From Putridiphycobacter roseus (GTDB lineage Bacteria; Bacteroidota; Bacteroidia; Flavobacteriales_D; Crocinitomicaceae), in assembly GCF_003234935.1 (NCBI RefSeq), contig NZ_QKSB01000002.1, positions 248,001-312,000 on the forward strand: 64,000 nt of DNA. Direction: 5' to 3'. This document shows positions 1-7,993 of the stretch, piece after piece. Under the pieces are notes generated by a model. The model had not been told where the DNA came from and searched no databases. It saw only the letters and a list, made by a program, of their open reading frames with translations. Both the position numbers and the translations under genes were made by a program. Position 1 is the first letter of the stretch, and each line of letters begins with the position of its first letter.

Positions 1-332
1 CCTGTGTAATCATTAGAGACAACCGCATAATAGAATACAAAGGAGACAGACAGCATGTTGGTTATACCCGAAATCCAAAACCATTTATCAACCATATCAT
101 TGATATAGAAAAAGGAGACTGTGTTTTTCTATTTACGGATGGATATACCGACCAGTTTGGTGGTGAACGCAACAAGAAATACTCGAAAAAAAGGCTACAT
201 CAATTACTTTTAGATAACAAGCATCTTCCAATGAAACAAATCTCTAAGCGATTAGAGGAAGAGTTTAAGGCATGGAAAAATGACTATGAACAAATAGATG
301 ATGTGACTTTTTTAGGCATAAGAATAGATTAA
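1..332 (+). CDS. SpoIIE/PP2C-type serine phosphatase, C-terminal part
   Basis: The gene enters from the left edge; 109 codons remain, reading in frame from base 3 to a TAA at 330-332. The fragment has the metal-binding motif FTDGYTDQFGG and ends in DDVTFLGIRI, both typical of the C-terminal SpoIIE (PP2C-like) phosphatase domain that many Bacteroidota proteins carry behind TPR or 7TM sensor modules. Such proteins dephosphorylate anti-sigma-factor antagonists or related partners. The sensor part lies outside the window, so the input signal cannot be read. The family is clear; the full architecture is unknown. Confidence 0.85.
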   Translation, partial: CVIIRDNRIIEYKGDRQHVGYTRNPKPFINHIIDIEKGDCVFLFTDGYTDQFGGERNKKYSKKRLHQLLLDNKHLPMKQISKRLEEEFKAWKNDYEQIDDVTFLGIRID

Positions 333-445
333 AAATCAAACATTTATTGTCTTCAATTACTATTTTCAACAGCAAAAAATGTGCGATAAGTAATAATAAA
401 AATATCTATTTACAGTATTTTATTATCGTTTAACAATAATTTTAC

Positions 446-453
446 TAGATTTG
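446..453 (+). promoter_or_regulatory. TAnnTTTG -7 element (TAGATTTG)
   Basis: A match to the Bacteroidota -7 consensus, 18 bp before the ATG at 472. It overlaps a possible TTG start at 451 and so argues for the ATG. No clear -33 TTG is visible. Confidence 0.5.
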
Positions 454-471
454 CTTGCTAAACCATATATC

Positions 472-969
472 ATGAAAAAAATCACCCTCCTTAAGTCATT
501 AGTCGATATTTTATACTTTCTACATTTTTTAGGTTTAATCGCAATTTTATTTTTTATCACCATTGGAATCATTTCTCCAAATGAAACAGCAACAAGTTTA
601 CCACCACTAAATAGCTTCCACTGGACCATCATTTTGATTGGCCTATTTGCATACATTGTGTTTATGATGGGACTAAATTATTTGAGAAAAGTGTCACGCC
701 TACTAGCTACAAATGACTTTTTCTCTATGGAGATTATAAAACAATTTAAAAATACTGGAAATCATTTTTTAGCGACAGGGATAATTACAACTGCTTTGCT
801 TCTTGCAAATGGCGTAAACCACTTATTTAATGGAAAACTAATTTTTAGTTATGACCTTACTTTTATCATTCCTATGTTTTTAATGATAATTGGCTTGTTC
901 TTTTTAATACAATCAAAATCTATAAGATTAGCAAAAAGCTACAAGGAGGAAAATGAATTAACCGTATAA
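472..969 (+). CDS. DUF2975 membrane protein
   Basis: A small integral membrane protein of 165 residues with four hydrophobic segments in two pairs, around residues 12-35, 45-65, 95-120 and 128-147 from the ATG. Its length, topology and a directly following small HTH gene match DUF2975, a family usually found as a two-gene unit with a Cro/CI-type regulator. The ATG at 472 is preferred because a -7 promoter element overlaps the upstream TTG at 451. The start of the HTH gene is 3 bp after the stop, so the two are almost certainly co-transcribed. The function of DUF2975 is not known; I infer that it modulates its partner regulator. Confidence 0.75.
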   Translation: MKKITLLKSLVDILYFLHFLGLIAILFFITIGIISPNETATSLPPLNSFHWTIILIGLFAYIVFMMGLNYLRKVSRLLATNDFFSMEIIKQFKNTGNHFLATGIITTALLLANGVNHLFNGKLIFSYDLTFIIPMFLMIIGLFFLIQSKSIRLAKSYKEENELTV

Positions 970-972
970 ATA

Positions 973-1188
973 ATGGCTATAATAATTAACCTAGACGTGA
1001 TGCTTGCTAAACGCAAAATGAGAAGTAAAGAATTGGCAAGCCTTATTGGTATCACTACTGCTAACCTGTCTGTATTAAAATCTGGCAAAGCAAAAGCCAT
1101 ACGCTTTTCTACTTTAGCCGCAATATGCGAAGCCCTAGAATGTCAACCAGGTGATTTACTCGAATTCGTATGTGATTCAACTGAATAA
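973..1188 (+). CDS. small Cro/CI-type HTH regulator (DUF2975 partner)
   Basis: A 71-residue protein that is essentially one helix-turn-helix domain. It has the usual sequence of an N-terminal helix (LDVMLAKRKM), the HTH (ELASLIGITTANLSVLKSG), and a closing helix ending in CQPGDLLEF. This is the YozG/HTH_26 type of minimal XRE regulator that accompanies DUF2975 membrane proteins. It likely represses or activates its own operon. The ATG is 3 bp after the upstream stop codon. Confidence 0.85.
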   Translation: MAIIINLDVMLAKRKMRSKELASLIGITTANLSVLKSGKAKAIRFSTLAAICEALECQPGDLLEFVCDSTE

Positions 1189-1396
1189 ACTATACACCAG
1201 TAGGCATTGACCTATTTCATTGTACCTAATCCTAACGCTATACCACTACATTTTGATTTATACTGAAACCTAACTTTATCGGTAAAGTTTAGGGTATACC
1301 AGTATTTTATTGATACAATATAAAAATATCAATGCCTAAAAACTTTGCAAACATGACAATTTTTCATTATCATTGTGATATCAAAATAATATCATT
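1189..1396. other. intergenic region with stem-loop and distant inverted repeat
   Basis: A stem-loop at about 1268-1295 pairs CCTAACTTTA with TAAAGTTTAGG around TCGG, with one bulge. It is followed by the palindrome GGTATACC and lacks a T-tract, so it is a weak terminator at best. A perfect 10-bp inverted repeat, TAGGCATTGA at 1201-1210 and TCAATGCCTA at 1329-1338, brackets the region. No -7 consensus is evident for the next gene. Confidence 0.35.
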
Positions 1397-2251
1397 ATGA
1401 AATCAGAAAACAATATTAAAGCAAGTAGTGGTTATACTTATTTAGTACTCTTAGTTCTATTAATCATCACCCTTGTTGTCGGCATGGCTTTGACAAAAAA
1501 TCCAATTTTTTTAATCCTTTTTGTTTTTATTGCGTTGATAGTTAAAGGTTTTTTCACCGTAAACCCCAACGGATCTAAAGTATTAGTGCTTTTTGGCGAC
1601 TATAAAGGGACAGTAAGAGACAATGGGTTCTTTTGGGCAAATCCATTTTACAGCAGAGAAAGTTTTTCATTAAGGGCAAGAAATTTTGACAGTGAAAGAG
1701 TGAAAGTAAATGATAAAGTTGGTAACCCCATTATGATCAATGTTATTTTGGTATGGAAAGTACAGGACACTTTTAAATCTGCTTTTGATGTAGATAATTA
1801 CCAAGAATTTGTTAGGGTTCAAACAGATGCTGCGGTTAGAAAATTAGCAGGCTCATATCCATACGATAATTTTGATGCAGCAGTAGCAGAACTAACTTTA
1901 AGGTCGGGAATGGATGAAGTAAACGAAGCATTAGAAAACGAGATAACAGAAAGACTTGCCATTGCTGGCATTGAGGTAATGGAGGCTAGAATTGGCTATT
2001 TGGCTTATGCTCCTGAAATTGCAAGTTCCATGTTAAAAAGGCAACAAGCTGTAGCCATAGTTGCTGCAAGAAAAAAAATTGTAGAAGGTGCTGTGGGAAT
2101 GGTTCAAGATGCCTTGGACCAATTAAAAGAGGAAGATATTATTGAATTTGATGATGACAAAAAAGCATCTATGATTAGTAATTTAATGGTAGTTTTGTGC
2201 AGTGATAAAGAAGTAACTCCTGTAATTAACACAGGAAGCTTAAATGGATAA
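1397..2251 (+). CDS. SPFH/Band-7 domain membrane protein
   Basis: A 284-residue protein with two hydrophobic segments (about 14-32 and 36-53) followed by an SPFH (stomatin/prohibitin/flotillin/HflK-C) domain over about 55-235. Family features include the VNPNGSKVLVLFGDYKG opening, the GFFWANPF turn, and the helical region with LKRQQAVAIVAARKKIVEGA. Such proteins oligomerise at membranes and organise microdomains or regulate proteases. The C-terminus is acidic and short. The next gene, for a small DNA-binding protein, starts 3 bp after the stop, a coupling seen in other SPFH loci. The substrate or client is unknown. Confidence 0.85.
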   Translation: MKSENNIKASSGYTYLVLLVLLIITLVVGMALTKNPIFLILFVFIALIVKGFFTVNPNGSKVLVLFGDYKGTVRDNGFFWANPFYSRESFSLRARNFDSERVKVNDKVGNPIMINVILVWKVQDTFKSAFDVDNYQEFVRVQTDAAVRKLAGSYPYDNFDAAVAELTLRSGMDEVNEALENEITERLAIAGIEVMEARIGYLAYAPEIASSMLKRQQAVAIVAARKKIVEGAVGMVQDALDQLKEEDIIEFDDDKKASMISNLMVVLCSDKEVTPVINTGSLNG

Positions 2252-2254
2252 ATT

Positions 2255-2443
2255 GTGGCTAAAAAGAAATCCTTTGTATTGAGAATAGACCCTGAAATCT
2301 TCAAGCTTGTTGAAAAATGGGCGGATGATGAATTTCGTAGTGTCAATGGACAATTGGAGTGGATGATTTCAAAAAGTTTAAAGGACAATAAAAGGCTTAA
2401 ATCTAAAAGAAAAAGTACGGAAACGGGGACAGAAGAAGTTTAA
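2255..2443 (+). CDS. small Arc/ribbon-helix-helix DNA-binding protein
   Basis: A 62-residue basic protein starting with GTG. The segment KSFVLRIDPEIFKLVEKWADDEF followed by SVNGQLEWMISKSL is the beta-strand plus two-helix layout of Arc/MetJ-type ribbon-helix-helix proteins, and the lysine-rich tail is dispensable for the fold. Such proteins dimerise and insert the strand into the DNA major groove. It is translationally coupled to the SPFH gene (3-bp gap), so it is probably made with it. It is not adjacent to any toxin gene, so I do not call it an antitoxin. Confidence 0.75.
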   Translation: MAKKKSFVLRIDPEIFKLVEKWADDEFRSVNGQLEWMISKSLKDNKRLKSKRKSTETGTEEV

Positions 2444-2521
2444 CTTCCTCTCCCCGCTTTAGCTCCTCATCTTATAAAAAGTGTAACTACCTCAAAAATT
2501 CATTGTATTTTTATAGTACAA

Positions 2522-3685
2522 ATGAAGACATTTATACTTGCATTAATTGTGTTTCCTTATGTTATTTTAGGACAACAACAGCATTTAAATCAATTAAGTT
2601 TTGGGACAGACAGTACGTTAGATGTGATGACCTGGAATATGGAGTGGTTTCCTAAATACGGTCAAACTACTGCCGACTCAGTATTGGTTATTTTAAAAGC
2701 ACTTGACATAGACATCATTGCTTGCCAAGAAATAGACGACAGTGTTACTTTCAAAAACATGGTCAATCAACTGTCCACTTATCAAACTTTTATACAGTCA
2801 TCCTATTTTCCAGGCTTAGCGTTGATTTACAACACAAGCACGATCAGTATCAACAGTGCATACGAAATTTATTCAAGTTTCCCCTATTGGAGTGCATTTC
2901 CGCGAGCCCCACAAGTACTTGAATTTACTTATAAAAATCAAAATTTCGCAATCATCAACAACCACTTAAAATGCTGTGGAGATGGCTATTTAAACAACAA
3001 TGATGACAGTGACGAAGAAAATAGAAGATTTCAAGCGAACACTTTATTAGAAAACTACATAGCGACTAATTTTACAAACACCAATGTTATTTTACTCGGC
3101 GACTTAAATGATGAAATTACAGATCTACCTGCGGACAACGTATTTCTGCCTTTTCTAAACCAGCCCACCCAATACCTATTTGCAGATGATTTTATCGCTA
3201 ATTCTGTCCCTAGTAATTGGTCGTACCCAGCCTGGCCTTCCCATATCGATCATATTTTAATAACTAAACCATTATTTAATGACTTTTCGGCAAATGGTTC
3301 AAGCATTGAAACTATTCGAATTGACGATTACCTCAACAATGGATTTTCTAGTTATGATGCCATCCTATCGGATCACCGGCCAGTTGCTTTAAAATTAAAT
3401 ATACAAGCAACCTATTTAAATACAGTACAAGAAGAGAAAGCTATTCCTGCATATTCGATTTACCCCAACCCTGCTGATGCCTTATTAAATATTGAAGCAG
3501 CGTTTAAAAATAGCCAAGCAAGGGTAACCATAATGAATTTAACCGGAAAAATATGTGCGGTACAAAACATCAATGACTTTCATTCTATAATAAATACCAG
3601 TAATATAGTAAATGGCACTTACCTGCTTATTATTCAAAATGAATTAGAAATTAAAACCTTTAGCATTAACATTCAACATGAATAG
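2522..3685 (+). CDS. secreted endonuclease/exonuclease/phosphatase-fold protein with T9SS sorting domain
   Basis: A 387-residue protein with an N-terminal signal peptide (about 1-18, ending LGQQQ) and an EEP-fold catalytic domain over about 33-300. The catalytic motifs appear in order: TWNMEW (Asn), CQEIDD (Glu metal ligand), LLGDLNDE (Asp/Asn), PSHIDHIL, and SDHRPVAL (terminal Asp-His). The last 70 residues begin YSIYPNPADALLNI and form a type A T9SS C-terminal sorting domain, so the protein is exported across the outer membrane. The likely role is extracellular DNA or phosphoester hydrolysis; the exact substrate (DNA, phospholipid or inositol phosphate) cannot be told. It appears to be a single-gene unit. 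Confidence 0.85.
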   Translation: MKTFILALIVFPYVILGQQQHLNQLSFGTDSTLDVMTWNMEWFPKYGQTTADSVLVILKALDIDIIACQEIDDSVTFKNMVNQLSTYQTFIQSSYFPGLALIYNTSTISINSAYEIYSSFPYWSAFPRAPQVLEFTYKNQNFAIINNHLKCCGDGYLNNNDDSDEENRRFQANTLLENYIATNFTNTNVILLGDLNDEITDLPADNVFLPFLNQPTQYLFADDFIANSVPSNWSYPAWPSHIDHILITKPLFNDFSANGSSIETIRIDDYLNNGFSSYDAILSDHRPVALKLNIQATYLNTVQEEKAIPAYSIYPNPADALLNIEAAFKNSQARVTIMNLTGKICAVQNINDFHSIINTSNIVNGTYLLIIQNELEIKTFSINIQHE

Positions 3686-3874
3686 TTAATAAAATAGCCA
3701 TTTTAGAAACAGCAATCGTTATTCCTACAATCACATCAAAAAGTATTGCCATATTTCAGAAAACCATGCTGTAGCATACATGGTTCTTTACCATTAAAAA
3801 TATTCTGTTGTTCTTAAATCAAGTATAAAACAATTAGATTATTTCAAAAAATTAGCGTATATTTCAAATAACCT

Positions 3875-4840
3875 ATGATACCATTAACAGCCACATATTA
3901 TTCTGCAGATATACTTGGTGATGGATTTGAATCGCTCATCATGCCACAAAAAAGTGACTACGAAGGCAGTGTAGTAAGTACTTTAATACGCAGAAAAGCT
4001 TTACCAAGTAATAAAGCAATTCTTTATATTCATGGTTTAAACGATTATTTTTTCCAAACAGAAATGGCCAAATCATTTAATGATAAAGGATACCATTTTT
4101 ATGCCATAGACCTCAGAAAATATGGGCGTTCTTACTTACCCCATCAAAAACTAAATAACGTAAGAGAATTAAAAGAATATGATGCGGATTTGAATGCTGC
4201 TTTCGCACAAATGAAATCTGAAGGCATACAACAAGTTCTACTTACCGGGCACTCTACAGGTGGTTTAATTGTTATGGATTACCTATCGAGAAATAAAAAT
4301 CACCCATTAGTAAAACAGGTATTTTTAAACAGCCCTTTTTTTGATTTTAACGAGTCTTATCTTATACGTAAAGTCGGCATTCCATTACTTTCAAAAATAG
4401 GCAAACACTTCCCTGACATAAAAATAAGTGGTGGTTTTTCAAAATTGTATGGACAAAGTTTACACCATAACGACCATGGAGAATGGCAATATAACAAGAC
4501 TTGGAAACCAGATAGGGCTCCAAAAGTAAACCTTGGCTTTATCCATGCCATTCATCAAGCACAAGTACCTATTCAACAAGGCACAACGCTAAACATCCCC
4601 GCTTTAATCATGCATTCAAAACAATCTGTTCATTGCAAGAAATGGTCGGATAAAATGTTTGAAGGAGATGCGATATTAAATGTAAAACACATTCAAAAAA
4701 ATGCGTTAAAAATTAAGGGGGAAATTCAAATTATTTCCGTAGAAAATGCGCTTCACGACCTGGTATTATCTCCCAAAAACGTCCGTAAAAATGTATATTT
4801 TCAATTATTCAACTGGCTAAAGCAGACTGTAAATAAATAA
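3875..4840 (+). CDS. alpha/beta hydrolase (serine aminopeptidase S33/lysophospholipase type)
   Basis: A 321-residue alpha/beta hydrolase. ILYIHGLNDY is the oxyanion-hole HG motif, DLRKYGRS follows, and GHSTGG (about residues 129-134) is the nucleophile elbow with the catalytic Ser. The closing His is probably in ENALHDLVLS, and the acid lies in the preceding strand. The layout and the absence of a signal peptide fit the monoglyceride-lipase/lysophospholipase group (Hydrolase_4). The gene stands alone, with 190 bp before it and 537 bp after it. The substrate is undetermined. Confidence 0.85.
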   Translation: MIPLTATYYSADILGDGFESLIMPQKSDYEGSVVSTLIRRKALPSNKAILYIHGLNDYFFQTEMAKSFNDKGYHFYAIDLRKYGRSYLPHQKLNNVRELKEYDADLNAAFAQMKSEGIQQVLLTGHSTGGLIVMDYLSRNKNHPLVKQVFLNSPFFDFNESYLIRKVGIPLLSKIGKHFPDIKISGGFSKLYGQSLHHNDHGEWQYNKTWKPDRAPKVNLGFIHAIHQAQVPIQQGTTLNIPALIMHSKQSVHCKKWSDKMFEGDAILNVKHIQKNALKIKGEIQIISVENALHDLVLSPKNVRKNVYFQLFNWLKQTVNK

Positions 4841-5377
4841 AAATTAGTTTTTCCCGACAAGCACAAAGCAACTACAGGTCTTAAATCGTCGTAACTACAG
4901 CTGCAGCTTGCCACTAATACATAATCTTTTTTGGATAAAAAAAAGACTTTAAATGGTAGCAAAGCTCCCCTCCTTCTTCTTCTTTACATTCTGCCTACAA
5001 AATAAAACATAGGCATACACCAAACTATCCCGCCCATTTTGTCCTTGTTAGAAACAAGAAAAAGCAATGTTTCATAATTAACATTGCCTCTTAAATCTGT
5101 TTTTAATTAAACGAGCTTAGCTACTGAATATCAAGTAAGCAACCCATATGTTTTCATAATTATTCTTAAATTAAACCCAATATGAGTTTTAGATGGTATT
5201 AATGTACCATTTAAACCAGGGAGAAAAACTAAACTTTTAGGCAAAGAGCACCAGTAAACGCTATGCTTCACCTAAAATCTTAAGATGCTAGTAACAAATT
5301 ACTGTTATTAACATAATTCCTTACTCACATGAATATAAACCTAATAAATATATATTTATAACTAAAATTAACAAAAT
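4841..5377. other. 537-bp non-coding region with short inverted repeats
   Basis: No convincing reading frame is present. Two stem-loops stand out: GCAATGTT (5064-5071) with AACATTGC (5080-5087), a perfect 8-bp stem, and an 11-bp stem with one mismatch around ATGGTA (5193-5198)/TACCAT (5205-5210). The second could be an operator or RNA structure in the leader of the E1-like/GNAT operon. No TAnnTTTG element was found before 5378. Confidence 0.3.
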
Positions 5378-6475
5378 ATGAATCCTCGACAAACTTTAGT
5401 TCAAAAGTCCTTGAACTGGAAACCCACCATTTTAAACCCAACCAGCAAAACGGATAAAGCAGAGCTTGATCTATTAATGAGTAATCCAAAAGTGCAAATT
5501 TTTGATTCTATACTTAGTCAAATTAGCGAGCTTATTGAAATCATTAACCCCATAGATCAATACGATCACAATGACACTACAAATGCTGTGAGTGATTATT
5601 TAGGCGAATTCTCCATTGACGACTATGGTGTTTGGGTATATTATCCTTGGTCAAATAGACTCGTACATATAGTGCCTGAGCAAGAATTTATTACACTTAG
5701 AACCAATAGGAATCAAAATAAAATAACCTTAGAAGAACGTGAAATATTAGCACAGAAAAAGATAGGCTTAATTGGTCTTTCCGTGGGTTCGGCAGTTGCT
5801 GTTACTATGGCAATGGAAAGAACATTTGGTGAACTAAGAATTGCTGATTTTGACAGCTTAGACTTGTCGAATTTAAATAGAATAAGAACTGGTGTACATA
5901 ACATAGGTGTTTCAAAAGTAGTTGCTATCGCAAGAGAGATTATGGAGTTAGATCCTTTTTTAAACTTGAAATGCTTTACAGATGGTATCACAGATGACAA
6001 CCTAAATGATTTTTTAACCAACGGTGGAAATTTGGATGTATTGGTAGATGAATGCGACAGTTTGGATATTAAAATTAAAGCTCGTTTTGCAGCTAGAGAT
6101 TTAAAAATTCCAGTAGTGATGGAGACCAGTGATAGAGGATTATTAGACGTGGAAAGATTTGACCTGGAAAATGATAGACCAATATTACATGGTTTAGTAG
6201 AAGATTTGAGTTTAGAAAAATTAGCCAGTTTAAAAACAAATAAAGAGAAATTACCTTATGTAATGGCAATTGTCTCTCCAGATACTATTTCTCCCCGAGC
6301 AAAAAGCTCACTAAACGAAGTTGGTAAAACTTTACGTACATGGCCACAATTAGCTTCAGCAGTTGCTTTAGGCGGTGGTGTAGTTACCGATTCTGTTAGA
6401 AGAATGTGCCTTGGGTTCTTTACAGAATCTGGAAGATATTTTGTGGACATGGAAAGCATTGTAAAAAATAAATAA
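5378..6475 (+). CDS. E1-like ThiF-fold adenylyltransferase (Rv1355c-like)
   Basis: A 365-residue protein. Residues 1-125 form an alpha/beta N-terminal extension; residues 126-350 form the ThiF/MoeB/E1 Rossmann-type ATP-binding domain. Visible motifs are the glycine-rich loop LIGLSVGSA (131-139), the D-x-D strand end at D157/D159, the SNLNR arginine-finger motif (164-168), K180, and a DECD turn (224-227) at the position of the E1 DxxD. No CxxC zinc pairs and no clear catalytic cysteine are present, so it should adenylate a carboxylate rather than pass a ubiquitin-like thioester. The N-terminal extension resembles proteins annotated Rv1355c-like, but the nitroreductase half is absent. The next gene encodes a GNAT-like acyltransferase 26 bp downstream. 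Confidence 0.75.
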   Translation: MNPRQTLVQKSLNWKPTILNPTSKTDKAELDLLMSNPKVQIFDSILSQISELIEIINPIDQYDHNDTTNAVSDYLGEFSIDDYGVWVYYPWSNRLVHIVPEQEFITLRTNRNQNKITLEEREILAQKKIGLIGLSVGSAVAVTMAMERTFGELRIADFDSLDLSNLNRIRTGVHNIGVSKVVAIAREIMELDPFLNLKCFTDGITDDNLNDFLTNGGNLDVLVDECDSLDIKIKARFAARDLKIPVVMETSDRGLLDVERFDLENDRPILHGLVEDLSLEKLASLKTNKEKLPYVMAIVSPDTISPRAKSSLNEVGKTLRTWPQLASAVALGGGVVTDSVRRMCLGFFTESGRYFVDMESIVKNK

Positions 6476-6501
6476 ATATAAATAAATCAAACCCCGTAAT
6501 T

Positions 6502-7215
6502 ATGAACGTAGAGATTAAAACTTTTAAAGCAACAGAAAACAATGAATTGTGTTTAGAATATGATTTTTATCACAAAGAATCCTTGTCTAAAATAAGTTAT
6601 TTGGATGCAGATAAGATAAAAAGTTCAGGTAATAAATGGATGCATGATGAAAAAATTTATTTAATCACGGCTAGAAATAAGGAAACAAATGAATTGTTAG
6701 GTGGTACAAGAATTCATATTTCGAATTCGGAAGATGTACTACCAGTAGAACGTGCTGTTGCCCATTTAGACAGCAACTTAAGTCACTTGGCAAATTATTA
6801 TCGAGAGGAAGGATTAACAGCTGAAATTAGTGGTTTATGGAACAATCAACGTGGCCGTTTAAGTTTTGCAATAACCGAACAATTGGTTATTTCTGCAATT
6901 GCCATTTCGGCCCAACTAAACATTAATACATTGGTTTCATTTGTTGGAAAGCACACTTATAAAGTAGCTAGAAAAATGGGATTCACGACTGAGGAAACCG
7001 TTGGTAATGCAGGAGATTTTCCTTACCCAGAAGAAAAATTTCCATCTACCGTACTTTCAATGACACCAAATTACCCTGAAAATGCAGACATTAATGTACA
7101 AACTAAAGTATATAATTTAATTCACGATTTAGAAAACGACTTAAATTTTGATTTAAATCAAGCTATTCAAGTCTTTGAATACAACGAATCAATTAAAGAG
7201 TTAGTAAAAGCATAA
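6502..7215 (+). CDS. GNAT-like N-acyltransferase (autoinducer synthase/N-acyl amino acid synthase type)
   Basis: A 237-residue protein with the GNAT layout: a central strand YLITARNKET, then LLGGTRIHI (65-73), the strand AEISGLWNN (107-115) with an acidic residue, a basic turn RGRLSF, a long helix, and a final MGF (159-161) strand. The strand arrangement and the charged AEIS/RGR region recall FeeM-type N-acyl amino acid synthases and acyl-homoserine-lactone synthases more than ordinary acetyltransferases. It sits 26 bp after the E1-like gene in what is clearly one transcript that ends at a strong terminator. I infer that the pair makes or modifies a small acylated molecule; donor and acceptor are unknown. 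Confidence 0.65.
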   Translation: MNVEIKTFKATENNELCLEYDFYHKESLSKISYLDADKIKSSGNKWMHDEKIYLITARNKETNELLGGTRIHISNSEDVLPVERAVAHLDSNLSHLANYYREEGLTAEISGLWNNQRGRLSFAITEQLVISAIAISAQLNINTLVSFVGKHTYKVARKMGFTTEETVGNAGDFPYPEEKFPSTVLSMTPNYPENADINVQTKVYNLIHDLENDLNFDLNQAIQVFEYNESIKELVKA

Positions 7216-7231
7216 GTTTATCTTTAAATTA

Positions 7232-7268
7232 AAAAACCAACTTTAAGATAACTTAAAGTTGGTTTTTT
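7232..7268. terminator. bidirectional intrinsic terminator
   Basis: A 16-bp perfect stem, AAAAACCAACTTTAAG with its complement around an ATAA loop, with A and T tracts on both sides. It lies between convergent operons (stop at 7215 on +, stop at 7304 on -) and can serve both. Confidence 0.9.
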
Positions 7269-7303
7269 TATACCTCAAAAAAGGCTATTCGTTGCTTTTT
7301 AAA

Positions 7304-7993
7304 TTACTTTTCTAGTAATTTAAACCCTTTACCATGCACGTTTAATATTTCAACATGCGCAGATGACTTAATGTGTTTTCTCAATTTTGTAATGTAAACA
7401 TCCATACTTCTTCCATTGAAATAATTATCATCTCCCCATACATGTCTTAAAGCAGCATTACGATCTAATATCTCATCTTTATTTCTGATTAAAATATAGA
7501 ATAATTCATTTTCCTTAGTTGTCAACTTTTGCACTTCGCCATTAATGGTAATAATTTGACGGGTATAATCAAATTTAATATCTCCTATTTCGTATTCGGT
7601 TTGTTTTTTATTACCGTCTTTATAAGTTCTTTTCAACACCGCATTGATTCTTGCCACCAGCTCTTCCATATTAAAAGGCTTTGTCATGTAATCGTCTGCT
7701 CCACTTGAAAAACCTTTTAATTTATCGTCTTGCATAGACTTAGCAGTCAAGAATAAAATAGGTGTTTCTTGGTCCGTTTCTCTAATTTCTTTTGCAACAG
7801 AAAAGCCATCCATTATTGGCATCATCACATCTAATATCACAAAATCATACACCTGACTTTTAAAGCGTTCTAATGCTATCTCACCATTAATACATAAGGT
7901 AACGTCAAAGTTTTTTGCTTTTAAAAAGGTAGACAATAAATTTCCTAAATTCGAATCATCTTCGGCCAGTAATATTTTAATTTTTTCGTTCAT
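7304..7993 (-). CDS. OmpR/PhoB-family response regulator
   Basis: A 229-residue two-domain regulator. The receiver domain (1-120) has acidic residues EDD (11-13), phosphoacceptor D55 in VILDVMMP, and K105 in MTKPF. A winged-helix Trans_reg_C domain (about 130-229) follows, with the end HGKGFKLLEK. It is the cognate partner of the kinase whose gene overlaps its start by 17 bp. Together with the ABC transporter genes upstream in the same direction, it looks like a sensing and response unit for an exported or membrane-active compound. It is close to RprY-type regulators of Bacteroidota. Confidence 0.92.
   Translation of the reverse strand: MNEKIKILLAEDDSNLGNLLSTFLKAKNFDVTLCINGEIALERFKSQVYDFVILDVMMPIMDGFSVAKEIRETDQETPILFLTAKSMQDDKLKGFSSGADDYMTKPFNMEELVARINAVLKRTYKDGNKKQTEYEIGDIKFDYTRQIITINGEVQKLTTKENELFYILIRNKDEILDRNAALRHVWGDDNYFNGRSMDVYITKLRKHIKSSAHVEILNVHGKGFKLLEK

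Noticed and set aside
2255..2443. antitoxin of a toxin-antitoxin pair
   Set aside because: No toxin-like gene is adjacent; the upstream partner is an SPFH membrane protein.
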